A stretch of 64,000 nucleotides of DNA from Nitrobacter sp047149785 (GCF_047149785.1 NZ_BAAGBE010000001.1:1364001-1428000); one strand, 5' to 3'; positions 16,339-25,596 are shown, counted from the first letter of the stretch. A program made the numbers and translations. Notes: generated by a model from the letters alone, not told the origin.

Positions 16339-18630
16339 TCAGCTTCCTGTCGAAGCAGGATGTTGCAGCGGCGCGGTGTCGCGCGGGGCAATCCGTTCGG
16401 CGAATTGACGGTAAAAACCGTGCATGTCCACGCTGGCGAGTTCGCGGCATCGCGCCAGCGCGGCGCTGGCGTCGTGAACGTGGCCGGCTTTGATCGCGGT
16501 CAGCAGCGCGCCGTGCAGACGCTTCCATTCGGCGAACTCCGGCGATGCCGCCACCGCCTCGTCTCCTGCAATCGCGTAAATTTTGGTTGGCCGCGACTTG
16601 CCTTTCAAAAGAATTTCGCCCGCCTCCAGCAATGCGATCCCCTTTGCCCGCTGCGCCACGTCCTCCGAGACCAGAAGGTCCACATTGAGCGCCTTGCTCG
16701 CCGACTCGATCCGGGCCGCCACATTCACAACGTCGCCCATGGCCGAGTAATTGAATCGCCTTTGCGATCCCATATTGCCGACGCAGGCCAGCCCGGCGTT
16801 GATGCCGATCCCGATCCTGACGCGAGGGTCCTCGAAACCGCGCGCGGAAAATCCGAAGACGTCGGCATCGTTGAGCGCATCGAGCGCCGCTCGCATCTTG
16901 AGCGCGGCGCGACACGCCCGGGTCGCGTGATCAGGGACATCCACCGGTGCGTTCCAGAACGCCATGATCGAATCGCCGATGTATTTGTCGATCGTTCCCA
17001 TCTCGTCCTGGATCGCGTCCGACAGCGGCGCCAGCAGCGTATTGATGAAATCGACAAGCTCCGTCGCCGTCAGAGCTTCTGAGATCGGCGTGAAGCCACG
17101 GACGTCCATGAACATCACGGAAATATCGCGGGACTCGCCGCCGAGGCGCATCGCCTGCGGCGAATTTTCGAGCCGCGCGAGCAACTCCGGCGCGAGATAC
17201 TGACCGAAGGCCTGGCGCACGAACTTCTTCTCGTGGTCGGAGGCGACGTGGAGCACACGCTCCACCGCGATATAAACCGCCAGCGCCGCAAGCGACGGGA
17301 AGATGGGATCTATCAGCAGCCGGAAATGCGAAAACGCGATCCATGATCCGGCGAGCCCGGCAAGGAACACCACGACGCCGGCATAGAATGAAAACCGGGC
17401 GCCGAACGCCAGGACCAGGCCCGCGACGAGAGCGCCGAACAAAACGGTCAGGACGATTTCGAGCCCGTTGGTCCAGTCCGGGCGCTCGATGAAGTCCTGT
17501 GCGAGGATTTGTTCGATCAGTTGCGCCTGGATGGTCACGCTTGGGACCAGTCCGCCGAGCGGCGTCGCGCGCGCATCCATGAGGCCCGCGGCCGATGCAC
17601 CGACGAGGACGATCGCGCCGTCGATCAGGGGTTTGACAACCGCCTCTTTGGCGGGGTCGAGGACGTCTTTCACCGACACGTAACGTTGCGGCCGGTCGCG
17701 GCTGAAATAGACCCACGACTCTCCGTTGCTGGTCAGCGGCAGCTTGAAGGCACCGACGCGCATGTCGATCAGCGCAGCGTGACCGGTGTCGCTGTCGCCG
17801 CTCGATCCGGTCCCGCGAACGATAATGCTTTTCTGGTTCTGGGCGACACGCAGCGCTTCGACCGCGAGTCCGGGATAGATGTTTTTGCCATCGGAAAACA
17901 GCATAGGAACCCGGCGGACGATGCCGGCGCGATCGTGCGAACTCAGATTGATGCCGCCAATACCCGCTGCCGCTTCGTTGAAGATCGGCAGGTTCGACAC
18001 CGTGCCGTGAAACGGCGCAAGCACCTTTGTCGGATTGACGCCGACAAAAGCCAGTCCGGCCCGGACCGGCGGGCGCTTGTCGTTGGCGGCGTTGCCAGCG
18101 GCAAAACCGAGCACGACCCCTGTCTTGCCGATGGCATCCGCGAACGCCCGATCATGATCCGGCAACTTCGCGAGCAACTTCATGGTCTGGTCCAGATCCT
18201 GGGCGCCGGAATCCTTCAAGTCATCGGCAAGCCGGCTCGGAGTGGTGCGATCCGGCTCGGAGAAAATGACATCGTAAGCGATCACGCCGGCGCCAAGCTC
18301 GGCAAGCCGGCGTGTCAACGCGGCAAGACGCGTTCGCGGCCAAGGCCATTGGCCGTATTCGGCGATCGAGGCCTCGTCGATATCGACGATGCGCACCGGC
18401 TGGTCGGTATAGGTCCGCGGCTTAAGCCGCTGATAGGTATCGAACGTTCGCTCCTTCAGCTCGGTGACGATCCGCGGATCGTAAGCGCGCAACGAAGTGA
18501 GCAACACAAGCGTCAAGACCGCCGCGCCGACGGCCCGAAGATTTTTGTTGCGCACCAACCGCCGCAGACGCGCCCACGCCAGCATGGTTCGTACGCGCAA
18601 GGTGCCACGGAGGTGCGCCGCAGCTTTCAT
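16339..18630 (-). CDS. CHASE2-domain class III adenylate/guanylate cyclase
   Basis: The 763-residue protein has an N-terminal membrane helix (about residues 30-50), a periplasmic CHASE2 sensor domain (FDTYQRLKPRTYTDQPVRI onward, to about 365), three closely spaced membrane helices (about 390-465), and a cytoplasmic class III cyclase domain. The cyclase carries FMDVRGFTPISE and GDSIMAFWN with the two metal aspartates, and RIGIGINAGLACVGNMG and YSAMGDVVNVAARIE, so it should be active. The signal sensed is unknown. GTG 18660 would add ten residues; ATG 18630 was preferred, though neither has a clear ribosome-binding site. Confidence 0.92.
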   Translation of the reverse strand: MKAAAHLRGTLRVRTMLAWARLRRLVRNKNLRAVGAAVLTLVLLTSLRAYDPRIVTELKERTFDTYQRLKPRTYTDQPVRIVDIDEASIAEYGQWPWPRTRLAALTRRLAELGAGVIAYDVIFSEPDRTTPSRLADDLKDSGAQDLDQTMKLLAKLPDHDRAFADAIGKTGVVLGFAAGNAANDKRPPVRAGLAFVGVNPTKVLAPFHGTVSNLPIFNEAAAGIGGINLSSHDRAGIVRRVPMLFSDGKNIYPGLAVEALRVAQNQKSIIVRGTGSSGDSDTGHAALIDMRVGAFKLPLTSNGESWVYFSRDRPQRYVSVKDVLDPAKEAVVKPLIDGAIVLVGASAAGLMDARATPLGGLVPSVTIQAQLIEQILAQDFIERPDWTNGLEIVLTVLFGALVAGLVLAFGARFSFYAGVVVFLAGLAGSWIAFSHFRLLIDPIFPSLAALAVYIAVERVLHVASDHEKKFVRQAFGQYLAPELLARLENSPQAMRLGGESRDISVMFMDVRGFTPISEALTATELVDFINTLLAPLSDAIQDEMGTIDKYIGDSIMAFWNAPVDVPDHATRACRAALKMRAALDALNDADVFGFSARGFEDPRVRIGIGINAGLACVGNMGSQRRFNYSAMGDVVNVAARIESASKALNVDLLVSEDVAQRAKGIALLEAGEILLKGKSRPTKIYAIAGDEAVAASPEFAEWKRLHGALLTAIKAGHVHDASAALARCRELASVDMHGFYRQFAERIAPRDTAPLQHPASTGS

Positions 18631-18897
18631 CGTCCAAACTCGACGCAACCAGCGGACCACATCAAGGATTCAATCCGATCTTTCCGATCCGTCTCCCGAC
18701 AGCCCGCCGAACGACGAAAGTCGAGAACGTTACCGGTACACTAACGACATCCGCTCAATTTGGCGCGACGAAAATGGGTGATTTTTCAGCATTGTCGGAG
18801 GTTTTGCGAGGCCCACGGGGCCAGCTTAACGACAAATCCGCTACCTGTCTCTCATGCTCGCTGCCAAAGCCGATCAGCAAAGCAGAGGCAACCCACC

Positions 18898-19314
18898 ATG
18901 GCCCGGATGTTTTTCAACAAGCGGAGCTTCGCCGTGATGGCGGCGATGGCCCTTCCCTTTGTGGCGGCGACCTGTTTCGCGTTGTTCATCCGCGCGGGAG
19001 CGAACACGCCCTTGCAGGCCATTGCCGACGACGCCGCGCTCGCAGGCGTCAACTCGCTGGCATCGAACACTGATCAGCCTGCGGATGTGCGCTCGGCCGA
19101 AGCAATTGCAGCAGCCAGAACCATCATCGCGTCGCGATCGGGCATCGTCCAAAGACTTCAGCCTTCTATCGAAGGCCTCACGATGTCGGTTGTCATGGAG
19201 GATGCCGACAAGGGGACGCGGGTCTCCGCAATCGCGAAATACATTCCAGCAAAAGATGGCCGGCCGGTTCGGCGGATCAACCATCCGCAAGGATACACCG
19301 CCGCCGCGCTTTGA
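18898..19314 (+). CDS. TadG-like single-pass protein, unknown role
   Basis: The 138-residue product has a short basic N-terminus, one membrane helix (about residues 11-32, FAVMAAMALPFVAATCFALF) and then LQAIADDAALAGVNSLAS, which resembles the N-terminal part of TadG/TadE-type pilus assembly proteins (membrane helix followed by a DAAALAGA-like helix). No Tad pilus genes are present. The ATG at 18898 follows a purine stretch (AGCAGAGG). It stands alone between two leftward genes. Confidence 0.72.
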   Translation: MARMFFNKRSFAVMAAMALPFVAATCFALFIRAGANTPLQAIADDAALAGVNSLASNTDQPADVRSAEAIAAARTIIASRSGIVQRLQPSIEGLTMSVVMEDADKGTRVSAIAKYIPAKDGRPVRRINHPQGYTAAAL

Positions 19315-19344
19315 CGGACGATCGCCGCAGGCATCAGGCGCAAC

Positions 19345-20685
19345 TCAAAACCGTGCGGTCGGTCCGATCGAGACCGAAAGGTTGTCAGTCGTGTAGTTCG
19401 GCAGCGAGGAGTCGATCTTCGTATACTGGACCTGCGTCCGCACGGCGATGTTCTTGTACACCTGCGCATCGAAGATCGCGCCGTAACGTTGCTCCCTGTC
19501 GTTCCGCACAACGAAAGGGTCGACGATCGAATTGGGCGCATAGTAGTTGGCCCAACTGAAACCGATTGTCGGCGCGATCACGAACTGATGCGCGGCGCCG
19601 AACAGCGGCAGGGCAAATTCGTATGGGAAAGCCATATCGATCGAGTAACGTTTGTAGCTGTTGTAATCGAAGATCGCGCGATTCTGGTCGTACCCGGCCC
19701 GCGCCGTCCAGTGCAACGGTCCGAAACGCAAATCCGACGTCAGCGCCGCCGACAGCAGATCGCCCGTCTGCTGGCTGGCGGTCGGGAAGTTGGTTGAATC
19801 AGAGAAATCGCGGTGCCGTTGCTCGACATACGCCTCCAGAAGTCCGCGATCCCCCATCGTCGTGCGGGCGGACACGCCGCCACCGCCGGCCGAGAAGAAA
19901 TTGGCATCCCCGAGCCAGACCTGATCGCCGATTCCGTAAAGCTTGAACGATGCGTTCTGGCCGATAGCGATGCGCGGCCCGACGACGAGTTCGACCAGGC
20001 CGAGATCGAACTGGCCGAGCTTGAATTGGTGCGAATTCAAGCCAAGGAAGCTCGCCTCGATGGCGTCCCCGCGCGTGCCGATCTTGTAGGCATAGTTGGC
20101 CGTGAGTGTTTGAAAGAAATTCCAGTCGGGACGCTTGCCGAATGCGCTGTCGAGAAGCGCATCCTGGCCTAAAGCGCGCACCATCAGGCTTGAGGGACCG
20201 AGGTTTGCATTGGTTTGATAACGGAACCCGGCGGTCGTGAACACGCTGAATTCGTAGCGCGCCAGGCGGCGGTCGATCTCGGTGAGATAGGCAAGGACCT
20301 GCGTCCTGATGTCATCAGGAGCGTCAGCAGCCTTGATCGCCTCCTGAAAATAACTCCGCGCGAGTTCGTACGAACCGAGTTTGAAGTACAGAACGCCCAG
20401 TTCGAGCTTCACCCTCGGCAGATTCGGATTGAAGAAAAGCATGCGTTCGAGCGCGCCGATAGCGGCTTCATAGTCGCCGCGCTTCACCGCCTGCTCGGCG
20501 AACCTGAAGCTCGCTTCGAGATTGGAGGGATTTTTATACATTTCCTGAAACAGCGCGTCGTAATCCTGCTGGACTACAGTCGCCGCCGTAACGGGCGGCG
20601 CCGGCGATTGCGCCGCAGCCGCCGAGCAGCAGGCAATCGTCGCCAGCAAAACGAATACGGCCTTCGCCGTCCGAGCACGTTTCAC
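19345..20685 (-). CDS. Outer-membrane TPR/beta-barrel protein, Slam-like
   Basis: The 446-residue product has a signal peptide (about residues 1-26, ending SAAAAQ), a TPR region (about 40-150: ASFRFAEQAVKRGDYEAAI, VKLELGVLYFKLGSYELA), and a C-terminal beta-barrel of alternating strands ending in SIGPTARF, a terminal Phe as in outer-membrane proteins. This TPR-plus-barrel layout is that of surface lipoprotein assembly modulators (Slam, DUF560) and related proteins, which move lipoproteins to the cell surface. Assignment to Slam is by layout, not by a proven match. The start is GTG 20685 (MKRARTAK); TTG 20697 is also in frame. See the FecR/barrel protein at 49901 as a possible client type. Confidence 0.8.
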   Translation of the reverse strand: MKRARTAKAVFVLLATIACCSAAAAQSPAPPVTAATVVQQDYDALFQEMYKNPSNLEASFRFAEQAVKRGDYEAAIGALERMLFFNPNLPRVKLELGVLYFKLGSYELARSYFQEAIKAADAPDDIRTQVLAYLTEIDRRLARYEFSVFTTAGFRYQTNANLGPSSLMVRALGQDALLDSAFGKRPDWNFFQTLTANYAYKIGTRGDAIEASFLGLNSHQFKLGQFDLGLVELVVGPRIAIGQNASFKLYGIGDQVWLGDANFFSAGGGGVSARTTMGDRGLLEAYVEQRHRDFSDSTNFPTASQQTGDLLSAALTSDLRFGPLHWTARAGYDQNRAIFDYNSYKRYSIDMAFPYEFALPLFGAAHQFVIAPTIGFSWANYYAPNSIVDPFVVRNDREQRYGAIFDAQVYKNIAVRTQVQYTKIDSSLPNYTTDNLSVSIGPTARF

Positions 20686-21053
20686 GCCGCCACCCAAAAC
20701 TATCTTTGATGCGAAGCTCCCGTTCCATCTCCGCGGAATATCGGGGAAAACCGCAACGTAATGAGCGCCAGATTAGCGTCGGCCGACTCAATTGGAACGA
20801 CAATGGCCGCCTGGCCGAGCGATTTCTGCGCGCCGTCACCTTTTTACCACACATTGAGCTAGTAAAATCAATGGCTTGGTAATGCCCTTCCAAACTGAAG
20901 CAAAAGGATGGAGCGCGTGCCCCGAGCCATCATACTGGCCGGCTCCTCTATCGCCTGCTCCGGAGCGGAGCGGCCTCGGTCTTCCAAGAGCGAGGCGGCC
21001 GGGTTCGGCAAAGCGCGTGACATCGGGACATCGCTCTTCCTATAAGGGGATGG
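20686..21053. other. Gap between outer-membrane gene and tRNA-Arg
   Basis: It holds the upstream region of the leftward barrel gene and, to the right, the promoter of tRNA-Arg. Short frames here have no ribosome-binding site or recognisable product. Confidence 0.45.
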
Positions 21054-21130
21054 GCGCTCGTAGCTCAGCTGGATAGAGCATCGGATTTCGATTCCGAGGG
21101 CCGGGAGTTCGAATCTCTCCGAGCGCGCCA
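21054..21130 (+). tRNA. tRNA-Arg (anticodon TCG)
   Basis: The 77-base gene starts GCGCTCGTAGCTCAGCTGG and ends CGAGCGCGCCA with encoded CCA. Acceptor arms GCGCTCG/CGAGCGC pair fully; the anticodon stem TCGGA/TCCGA encloses TTTCGAT, giving TCG (reads CGA). The T arm holds AGTTCGAATCT. Confidence 0.96.
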
Positions 21131-21249
21131 AATATGTCAGATGCTTAGCGTCATTTCGCCGCTTGAACCTTTTTGCGCTCGGAAACTGTGGAGAGGACCT
21201 CCCGGACACCCGCGAATCTTGGTGCCGCGTTTTCTGGGCAGCGGTGCTT

Positions 21250-21330
21250 AGAGCCTTTCAGCTTCTGATGGAATCAGAAGCGGGGCTCTATGATTTTGAT
21301 TTGACGCGTTTTCTTTACGCGAACCGGTAG
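21250..21330 (-). repeat. Dispersed repeat, family A (reverse copy)
   Basis: Contains the hairpin GCTTCTGATGGAATCAGAAGC, then TTTGATTTGACGCGTTTTC and ACGCGAACCGGTAG. It lies in the 315 bases between tRNA-Arg and the oxidase subunit gene, where nothing else is recognised. Confidence 0.85.
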
Positions 21331-21445
21331 CCTCTAGCAGGGATCGAGGCTGCCTCACATGATCGTGACGCGCCGAAGGATCGACAGCAAGGGAGACTGC
21401 GCTAATTTGTCACGGCAAGATCAACCCTGCCTTGGGAGGCTTGAC

Positions 21446-21598
21446 ATGTCAGATCATAGCGAAATGGTTTATTCGACGGCAGAAGGAATGGATTATCCGG
21501 CGCACGAGCAGCAGTTCAAGACTTTCATCAAGATTGGGATGACCGCCACAGCGGTCATAGCCACCATTGTCGTGTTGATGGCGATTTTCCTCGGCTAA
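21446..21598 (+). CDS. aa3-type cytochrome c oxidase subunit IV
   Basis: A 50-residue protein of the small alphaproteobacterial COX aa3 subunit IV family: a short acidic N-terminus (MSDHSEMVYSTAEGMDYPAH), then EQQFKTFIKIG and one membrane helix (TATAVIATIVVLMAIFLG) ending the protein. It is an accessory single-pass subunit of the aa3 oxidase. ATG 21446 has GGGAGG just ahead and gives the family N-terminus; the frame opens earlier but without support. The catalytic subunits are not in the window. Confidence 0.92.
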   Translation: MSDHSEMVYSTAEGMDYPAHEQQFKTFIKIGMTATAVIATIVVLMAIFLG

Positions 21599-21838
21599 TC
21601 ATCCGGTCGTCGTTCCTGATTTCAGTTCCAGTTCGCGCGCAATGTGGCCGGTGCTTCAGACGTGCGTGGTCATCAGCTTGGCCCAGCCGCCCTGAAGCGC
21701 CCCCACTGCCCGCTATGATTTGATCGTGGGCAGCACGCCTTGGCAGCCAGCGGGCCCGCAACGCTGGCGATCGTGTTCGCCCCTACCGCTGCGATGGGCC
21801 TGAGGCACAAAATAAAGACGTGGCTGTCCGCGTCCTCT

Positions 21839-22066
21839 TTATCTGACCGCCTCGACCTCTTCATCGACAACTTTCTTAAGCTGATATAGCGCCGTTTCCT
21901 TGTAGGATGTATCCGGACATTTCTTGATCGCCGGTACGGCAGCCGTGAAGTTCGTTGGGAAAAGCCAGACCAAATCCTCACGCGTGTCGGCTTCAAAATC
22001 TGCAGTGTATATCCGTTTTTTACCACGGTATTCGACCATGCCGGTGATCTTGCTCTCGTTACTCAT
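21839..22066 (-). CDS. Small hypothetical protein
   Basis: The 75-residue product is not recognised. It has a beta-rich first half (ITGMVEYRGKKRIYTADFEA) with a repeated aromatic/charged pattern, LVWLFPTNFTAAVPAIKKC in the middle, and a helical acidic end (YQLKKVVDEEVEAVR). ATG 22066 is preceded by GGAAGGTGCAACC, a strong ribosome-binding site, which decides the start although the frame opens further upstream. Confidence 0.72.
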   Translation of the reverse strand: MSNESKITGMVEYRGKKRIYTADFEADTREDLVWLFPTNFTAAVPAIKKCPDTSYKETALYQLKKVVDEEVEAVR

Positions 22067-22731
22067 GGTTGCACCTTCCGTTTCAGGCTTGTCCCGGCAA
22101 TGATAACCTCCCGCGCTTGGTGATCTCAAGGGCAAGCCTGTCCCAAGGAAACAGCACATAGTCTCGCTAGCGAGCGGATACCTTTTTGCGATAAGGCGGA
22201 TCGATCTTGCTCGATCGCAGGCGCGGTAAATACTGCACTGGCAGTTCAAGTGCCGTCAGGGATAGAAGCCTTGAGCCACCCCGCCCTTCATGCTACAGGC
22301 CGTCTCACGGTTCCTTAGACCGCAGTGACCGTGTCCCGGGTTACACGTTTCGCTCATCGCAGCGCCTCGCAACGTAATTTGCCTGTCCCGCAGGCGTTCC
22401 AACTTCGTTGAAGGGCTACTCCCATGAATATCGTTACCGTTCGCGCGGCTTGTCTCCGCTTTGCCCGCACGCATCATCACGACCGCCGAATCGCGCGGTT
22501 GACGCCGCGCGAAAGCGCCAATTTTCACGGAGCAAGCTTCGCTATCGTCGAGCGTAACATCGTTCGAGACACTGGTGACATAGAGGCCGTCGAGCGTTGG
22601 TGCCGGGATGCTGGCGTGCTAGCCGCCACTGAGCGTCTCGCCCCGTAGCAACCACGAAGGGCGGCACGACGATTAACCGTGCGGCCTCCCGACGTGCTTG
22701 ATTCGTCGATACCATGCAAACGAGTCCGACT
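22067..22731. other. Long stretch without a convincing gene
   Basis: Frames are open on both strands, but products are Arg/His/Cys-rich and match nothing. A plus frame at 22424 has a fair ribosome-binding site (GAAGGG) but unlikely composition. This could be decayed accessory DNA. Confidence 0.45.
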
Positions 22732-22959
22732 TCATCCAACGTCAGATGATTGTGACGACTCGGAGTCGTGGATTCGCTCGGCAAGTTCGTGCAGGCACTC
22801 TACCGCGTGGCAACGCTCTACACCTTGCAAAGCGGTCAACCAGTTTTCGACAGCACACATCACGCCAAACGAAACCTCGTCGTTCGAAAACCCCTCGAAA
22901 ATTTGCAACTTGTTAAGAAACAATTTCGTTCGATCCTCGACGATCTCCGAGTTCCACAT
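22732..22959 (-). CDS. Small acidic hypothetical protein
   Basis: The 75-residue product is acidic and helical with KLFLNKLQIFEGFSNDEVSF and CAVENWLTALQGVE, ending in a Ser-rich tail. No family is recognised. ATG 22959 has AAGGA eleven bases upstream. Base composition is AT-richer than core genes. The overlapping opposite-strand frames have no start signal. Confidence 0.5.
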   Translation of the reverse strand: MWNSEIVEDRTKLFLNKLQIFEGFSNDEVSFGVMCAVENWLTALQGVERCHAVECLHELAERIHDSESSQSSDVG

Positions 22960-23206
22960 AGCATCATTCCTTCGGATCAATTCGCCAGTCGTTTCAGAAC
23001 GCAAACGTGGCAGAACAATAGCGACAGGGTCGATGAATGACTCACGAAATATTACGCCGGCATTCAATTATGTACCTGAGCAATGCAACGATTCAATGAC
23101 TGCACATTCGATCGGATCACCGGGAATTGCCGGTGTTCGGACGCGCAAGAAAGCTGCGTTGTACACCTTATGAATAAGCCGCGTGCATATCGCACCGTCG
23201 GCCTGG

Positions 23207-23330
23207 ACCTTTCCGTTTTTGATGGAATCGAAAACGCGTTCGAGTTTTTGTTTCGATGCGCATTCTTCCCGCGAACCGACATCCATTCTCGGGTCAAGCC
23301 CAAGGAAACGCTTCACCCGAAAACGCTCAA
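23207..23330 (-). repeat. Degenerate family A repeat
   Basis: Contains TTTTTGATGGAATCGAAAACG, TTTCGATGCGCATTCTTCCC, GCGAACCGACATCCATTCTC and CCGAAAACGCT in the order of the family A reverse copies, with an insertion. It abuts the stop codon of the gene at 23327. The rest of 22960-23206 has no recognised gene. Confidence 0.6.
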
Positions 23331-24109
23331 TGCGTCCCCTTGAGCGCTTTGCGGACGGCATCGAACGCTCTTCGTTCGTCCGGTTCTTCCTGTTCGAACC
23401 AATGGCCAGGAAGGTATTTGGCGATACGGCGGGCGAAAAACGAGGCGGGTTGCCATGTGTCGTTGTTCTTCTTTGTGAAAATAATAACGCCGTTACGAGT
23501 AAAATATGACGGGCCTGCGATCTCACAATCCACCGATAACTGTAACCGCCACAGATCGTCCTTTGATTCTTTGGGCAGGACTACGTAGTCGAGAGATACA
23601 GGATTGCCGATAGTGCAGCGCCCTTTGTTCAAAAGATCACCCAGTCGCCCCTGTGCAGTAACGACAAAGTTGTAGTTGGACGCATCGTGTAGAAAGGAAA
23701 CGTTAGGCTGCGGGTATTCGTCCGCCACTTCACTGGCAATTAGAGATAGCGCAAAGGGTCGCCAGCCGAGACGCATGGTCTTCGCATAGGATGGCCCCAG
23801 TGACATGGCGCCGCTGGCCGATATAATCCAGGAGATCTTGTATTCATCGTCGGGCTTGTCGCCCTGGCTTCGGGTCCACGAGAGGAACACGGGGCCAGCG
23901 TCATGCTTTGCGCCGACCTCCCAACCTCTCGGGACAAAATGTGCGACCCTGGCCACATGGGTCAGTATATCGTCTATCGTTGCTCCATCCTGTGCTCGCC
24001 ACGCTGTTTTGACCCTTTCGATCAGCGGGTCTTCTTCGGCGCGCGCGCCACCGAAAAATATGTTCGTCATGACATATGCGACAAACAGCACTTGCCAACG
24101 GCGGGTCAT
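23327..24109 (-). CDS. Secreted hypothetical protein
   Basis: The 260-residue product has a signal peptide (about residues 1-24: MTRRWQVLFVAYVMTN, cleavage after GGARA) and a mature part with strands and aromatic residues (VFLSWTRSQGDKPDDEYKIS, LRLQLSVDCEIAG). It is probably periplasmic. No family is recognised. Composition is somewhat AT-rich relative to core genes. Its stop overlaps the degenerate repeat at 23207-23330. Confidence 0.72.
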   Translation of the reverse strand: MTRRWQVLFVAYVMTNIFFGGARAEEDPLIERVKTAWRAQDGATIDDILTHVARVAHFVPRGWEVGAKHDAGPVFLSWTRSQGDKPDDEYKISWIISASGAMSLGPSYAKTMRLGWRPFALSLIASEVADEYPQPNVSFLHDASNYNFVVTAQGRLGDLLNKGRCTIGNPVSLDYVVLPKESKDDLWRLQLSVDCEIAGPSYFTRNGVIIFTKKNNDTWQPASFFARRIAKYLPGHWFEQEEPDERRAFDAVRKALKGTH

Positions 24110-24309
24110 GGATTGGCTTCTCTACCGCAGGGAATCAGAAAGGCGATACTTACGAAACACAGGATATTCACGCGACGTATCCGTCCCAAGGTCCCGAGTT
24201 TGTCCCAAGTCCAGAGCGTCGGCTGCGGAACCGGACGGAACCTTATAGGCAGTCAGACATTGTTTTTCGAGAATTCGCAGTTTTCCGAGAATTCGCACCG
24301 GAGGTTTGA

Positions 24310-24708
24310 ATGAGAAGGATCGCACTTGCAACGTCGCTGCTCCTGGGGATCGGGCTTCTGTCCTCCCCGACCATCGCGATGCCGGCTGGCGGACCAGCCT
24401 CGATGCCGTTGCACAATGCCATACAGCCGGTCCAATTCTTCTACGGCGGACGCAACTATTGTTGGTATGACGACGGCTGGCGCGGTCCTGGCTTCTATTG
24501 GTGCGGCTATGCGTTCCGGCGCGGCTTGGGCTGGGGCGGCGGCGCGGGCTGGCATGGTTGGCATCGAGGCGATCATCATATCGGCGGACATCACCACCAT
24601 CGTGGTTCCGGTGTTTATCCCGGCGGTCCCGGCCGCTCCGGAATGCACCATGGCGGGGGTGGGCACGGAGGAGGTCGTCACGGCGGCGGCCATGGCGGTC
24701 GTCCCTAG
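24310..24708 (+). CDS. Gly/His-rich secreted protein
   Basis: The 132-residue product starts with a signal peptide (MRRIALATSLLLGIGLL..., cleavage after AMA-like TIAMPAG region, about residue 23), then FFYGGRNYCWYDDGWRGPGF and YWCGYAF with two cysteines, and ends in a Gly/His-rich tail (from about residue 80, many HGGG units). The histidines could bind metal; this is inference. Similar short proteins are common in Bradyrhizobiaceae. A family A repeat begins one base after the stop codon. Confidence 0.78.
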   Translation: MRRIALATSLLLGIGLLSSPTIAMPAGGPASMPLHNAIQPVQFFYGGRNYCWYDDGWRGPGFYWCGYAFRRGLGWGGGAGWHGWHRGDHHIGGHHHHRGSGVYPGGPGRSGMHHGGGGHGGGRHGGGHGGRP

Positions 24709-24803
24709 AGCGTTTTCAAGCGGTGGCTACCGGTTCGCGTGAAGAAAACGCGTCAAATCAAAAATATAGAGCCCGCTTCTGATTCTATCAGAAGCGGAAA
24801 GGC
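24709..24803 (+). repeat. Dispersed repeat, family A (forward copy)
   Basis: Begins directly after the stop of the Gly/His-rich gene with AGAGCGTTTTCAAGCG, then GGTTCGCGTGAAGAAAACGC, and the hairpin CGCTTCTGATTCTATCAGAAGCG. Possible use as a transcription terminator is inference. Confidence 0.87.
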
Positions 24804-24805
24804 TT

Positions 24806-24904
24806 CAGTGCATGATCCGGAAAGTGGGAACCGATCTTCGGATGAGATTATGCTCGATCAAAAGGATAAGGCGGGAATTTGATTCAACGAAGTTGAGTTA
24901 GATT
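24806..24904. repeat. Degenerate family C repeat next to family A
   Basis: Shows GCATGATCCGGAAAGTGGGA, TTATGCTCGATC and GATTCAACGAAGTTGA, in reversed order relative to 11052-11147. The remaining bases to 25245 hold no recognised gene. Confidence 0.6.
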
Positions 24905-25245
24905 CGAACGGTCCGCTTCAGATTCCCGGCGAGCTTTTCTGCGAACGATGGAATTGAATAAGTCGCGAAGGGAGTTTTTTGAAGTGGGCACGTTCGGCAA
25001 GGTGAGATCGCGCATGTCAAACCCTCGCTACGGGGACCGATCATCCGCGGTTGGCCTGGCACACCCTGCAATTCGGGAAAACCTGCATCACGCGAGAGCG
25101 CGGGCCGGTCCATGACGGTCGCCATGCTTCGTGCATCTTTCGTCGACCGTTCGTTCCTGCTGCGTTGTCGCATTGACGCGCTTACGCCACCTTTGACATA
25201 ATGGCGCCGGGGTAAGTCAAACATGCCGGTTGCGAGCGAATCACC

Positions 25246-25596
25246 GTGAAAAATGGGCTGTATTCGGTTCATGTCGCCTTGCTCGACGGGCTTGTTGGAA
25301 AGGGCAGCGGCGTCGTGGTGTTCCGCGACGGCAAGATCCTCGGCGGCGACGCCTATCTGTTCTATACGGGCAGCTACTTCACAAAGAACGACGGTACGTT
25401 CAGAGGCGAGGTTCTGGTCCAACGCCACACACCAAGCCCTGACGGCAACCTTCTGTTCAGCAGTACAGAGCCCGTCGGTATCGGCGTTACCGGAACATTC
25501 ACAGACACGACGGGCACGATGAACGGCACGGCGCTGGTCGGAAAGGCCAGTCAGATTTTTCAGGCGACCCTGCGCAAGCTGGCCGATACCGACTGA
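25246..25596 (+). CDS. GrlR-family small regulatory protein
   Basis: The 116-residue protein resembles the GrlR family: MKNGLYSVHVALLDGLVGKG, SGVVVFRDGKILGGDAYLFY, TGSYFTKNDGTFRGEV, then GIGVTGTFTDTTGTMNGTAL and FQATLRKL. The eight-stranded fold was first seen in the GrlR repressor of the type III secretion system in enteropathogens, but the many rhizobial members have no known role. The start is GTG 25246; no type III genes are present. Confidence 0.8.
   Translation: MKNGLYSVHVALLDGLVGKGSGVVVFRDGKILGGDAYLFYTGSYFTKNDGTFRGEVLVQRHTPSPDGNLLFSSTEPVGIGVTGTFTDTTGTMNGTALVGKASQIFQATLRKLADTD

Noticed and set aside
22424..22648. A 74-codon plus frame with a fair ribosome-binding site
   Set aside because: Product is Arg/His-rich, matches nothing, and codon use is unlike neighbours; kept only as a remark in the gap entry.
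24253..24693. A 146-codon minus frame opposite the Gly/His-rich gene
   Set aside because: Ala/Thr/Met-rich low-complexity is the antisense of the glycine/histidine codons; the plus frame has a signal peptide.
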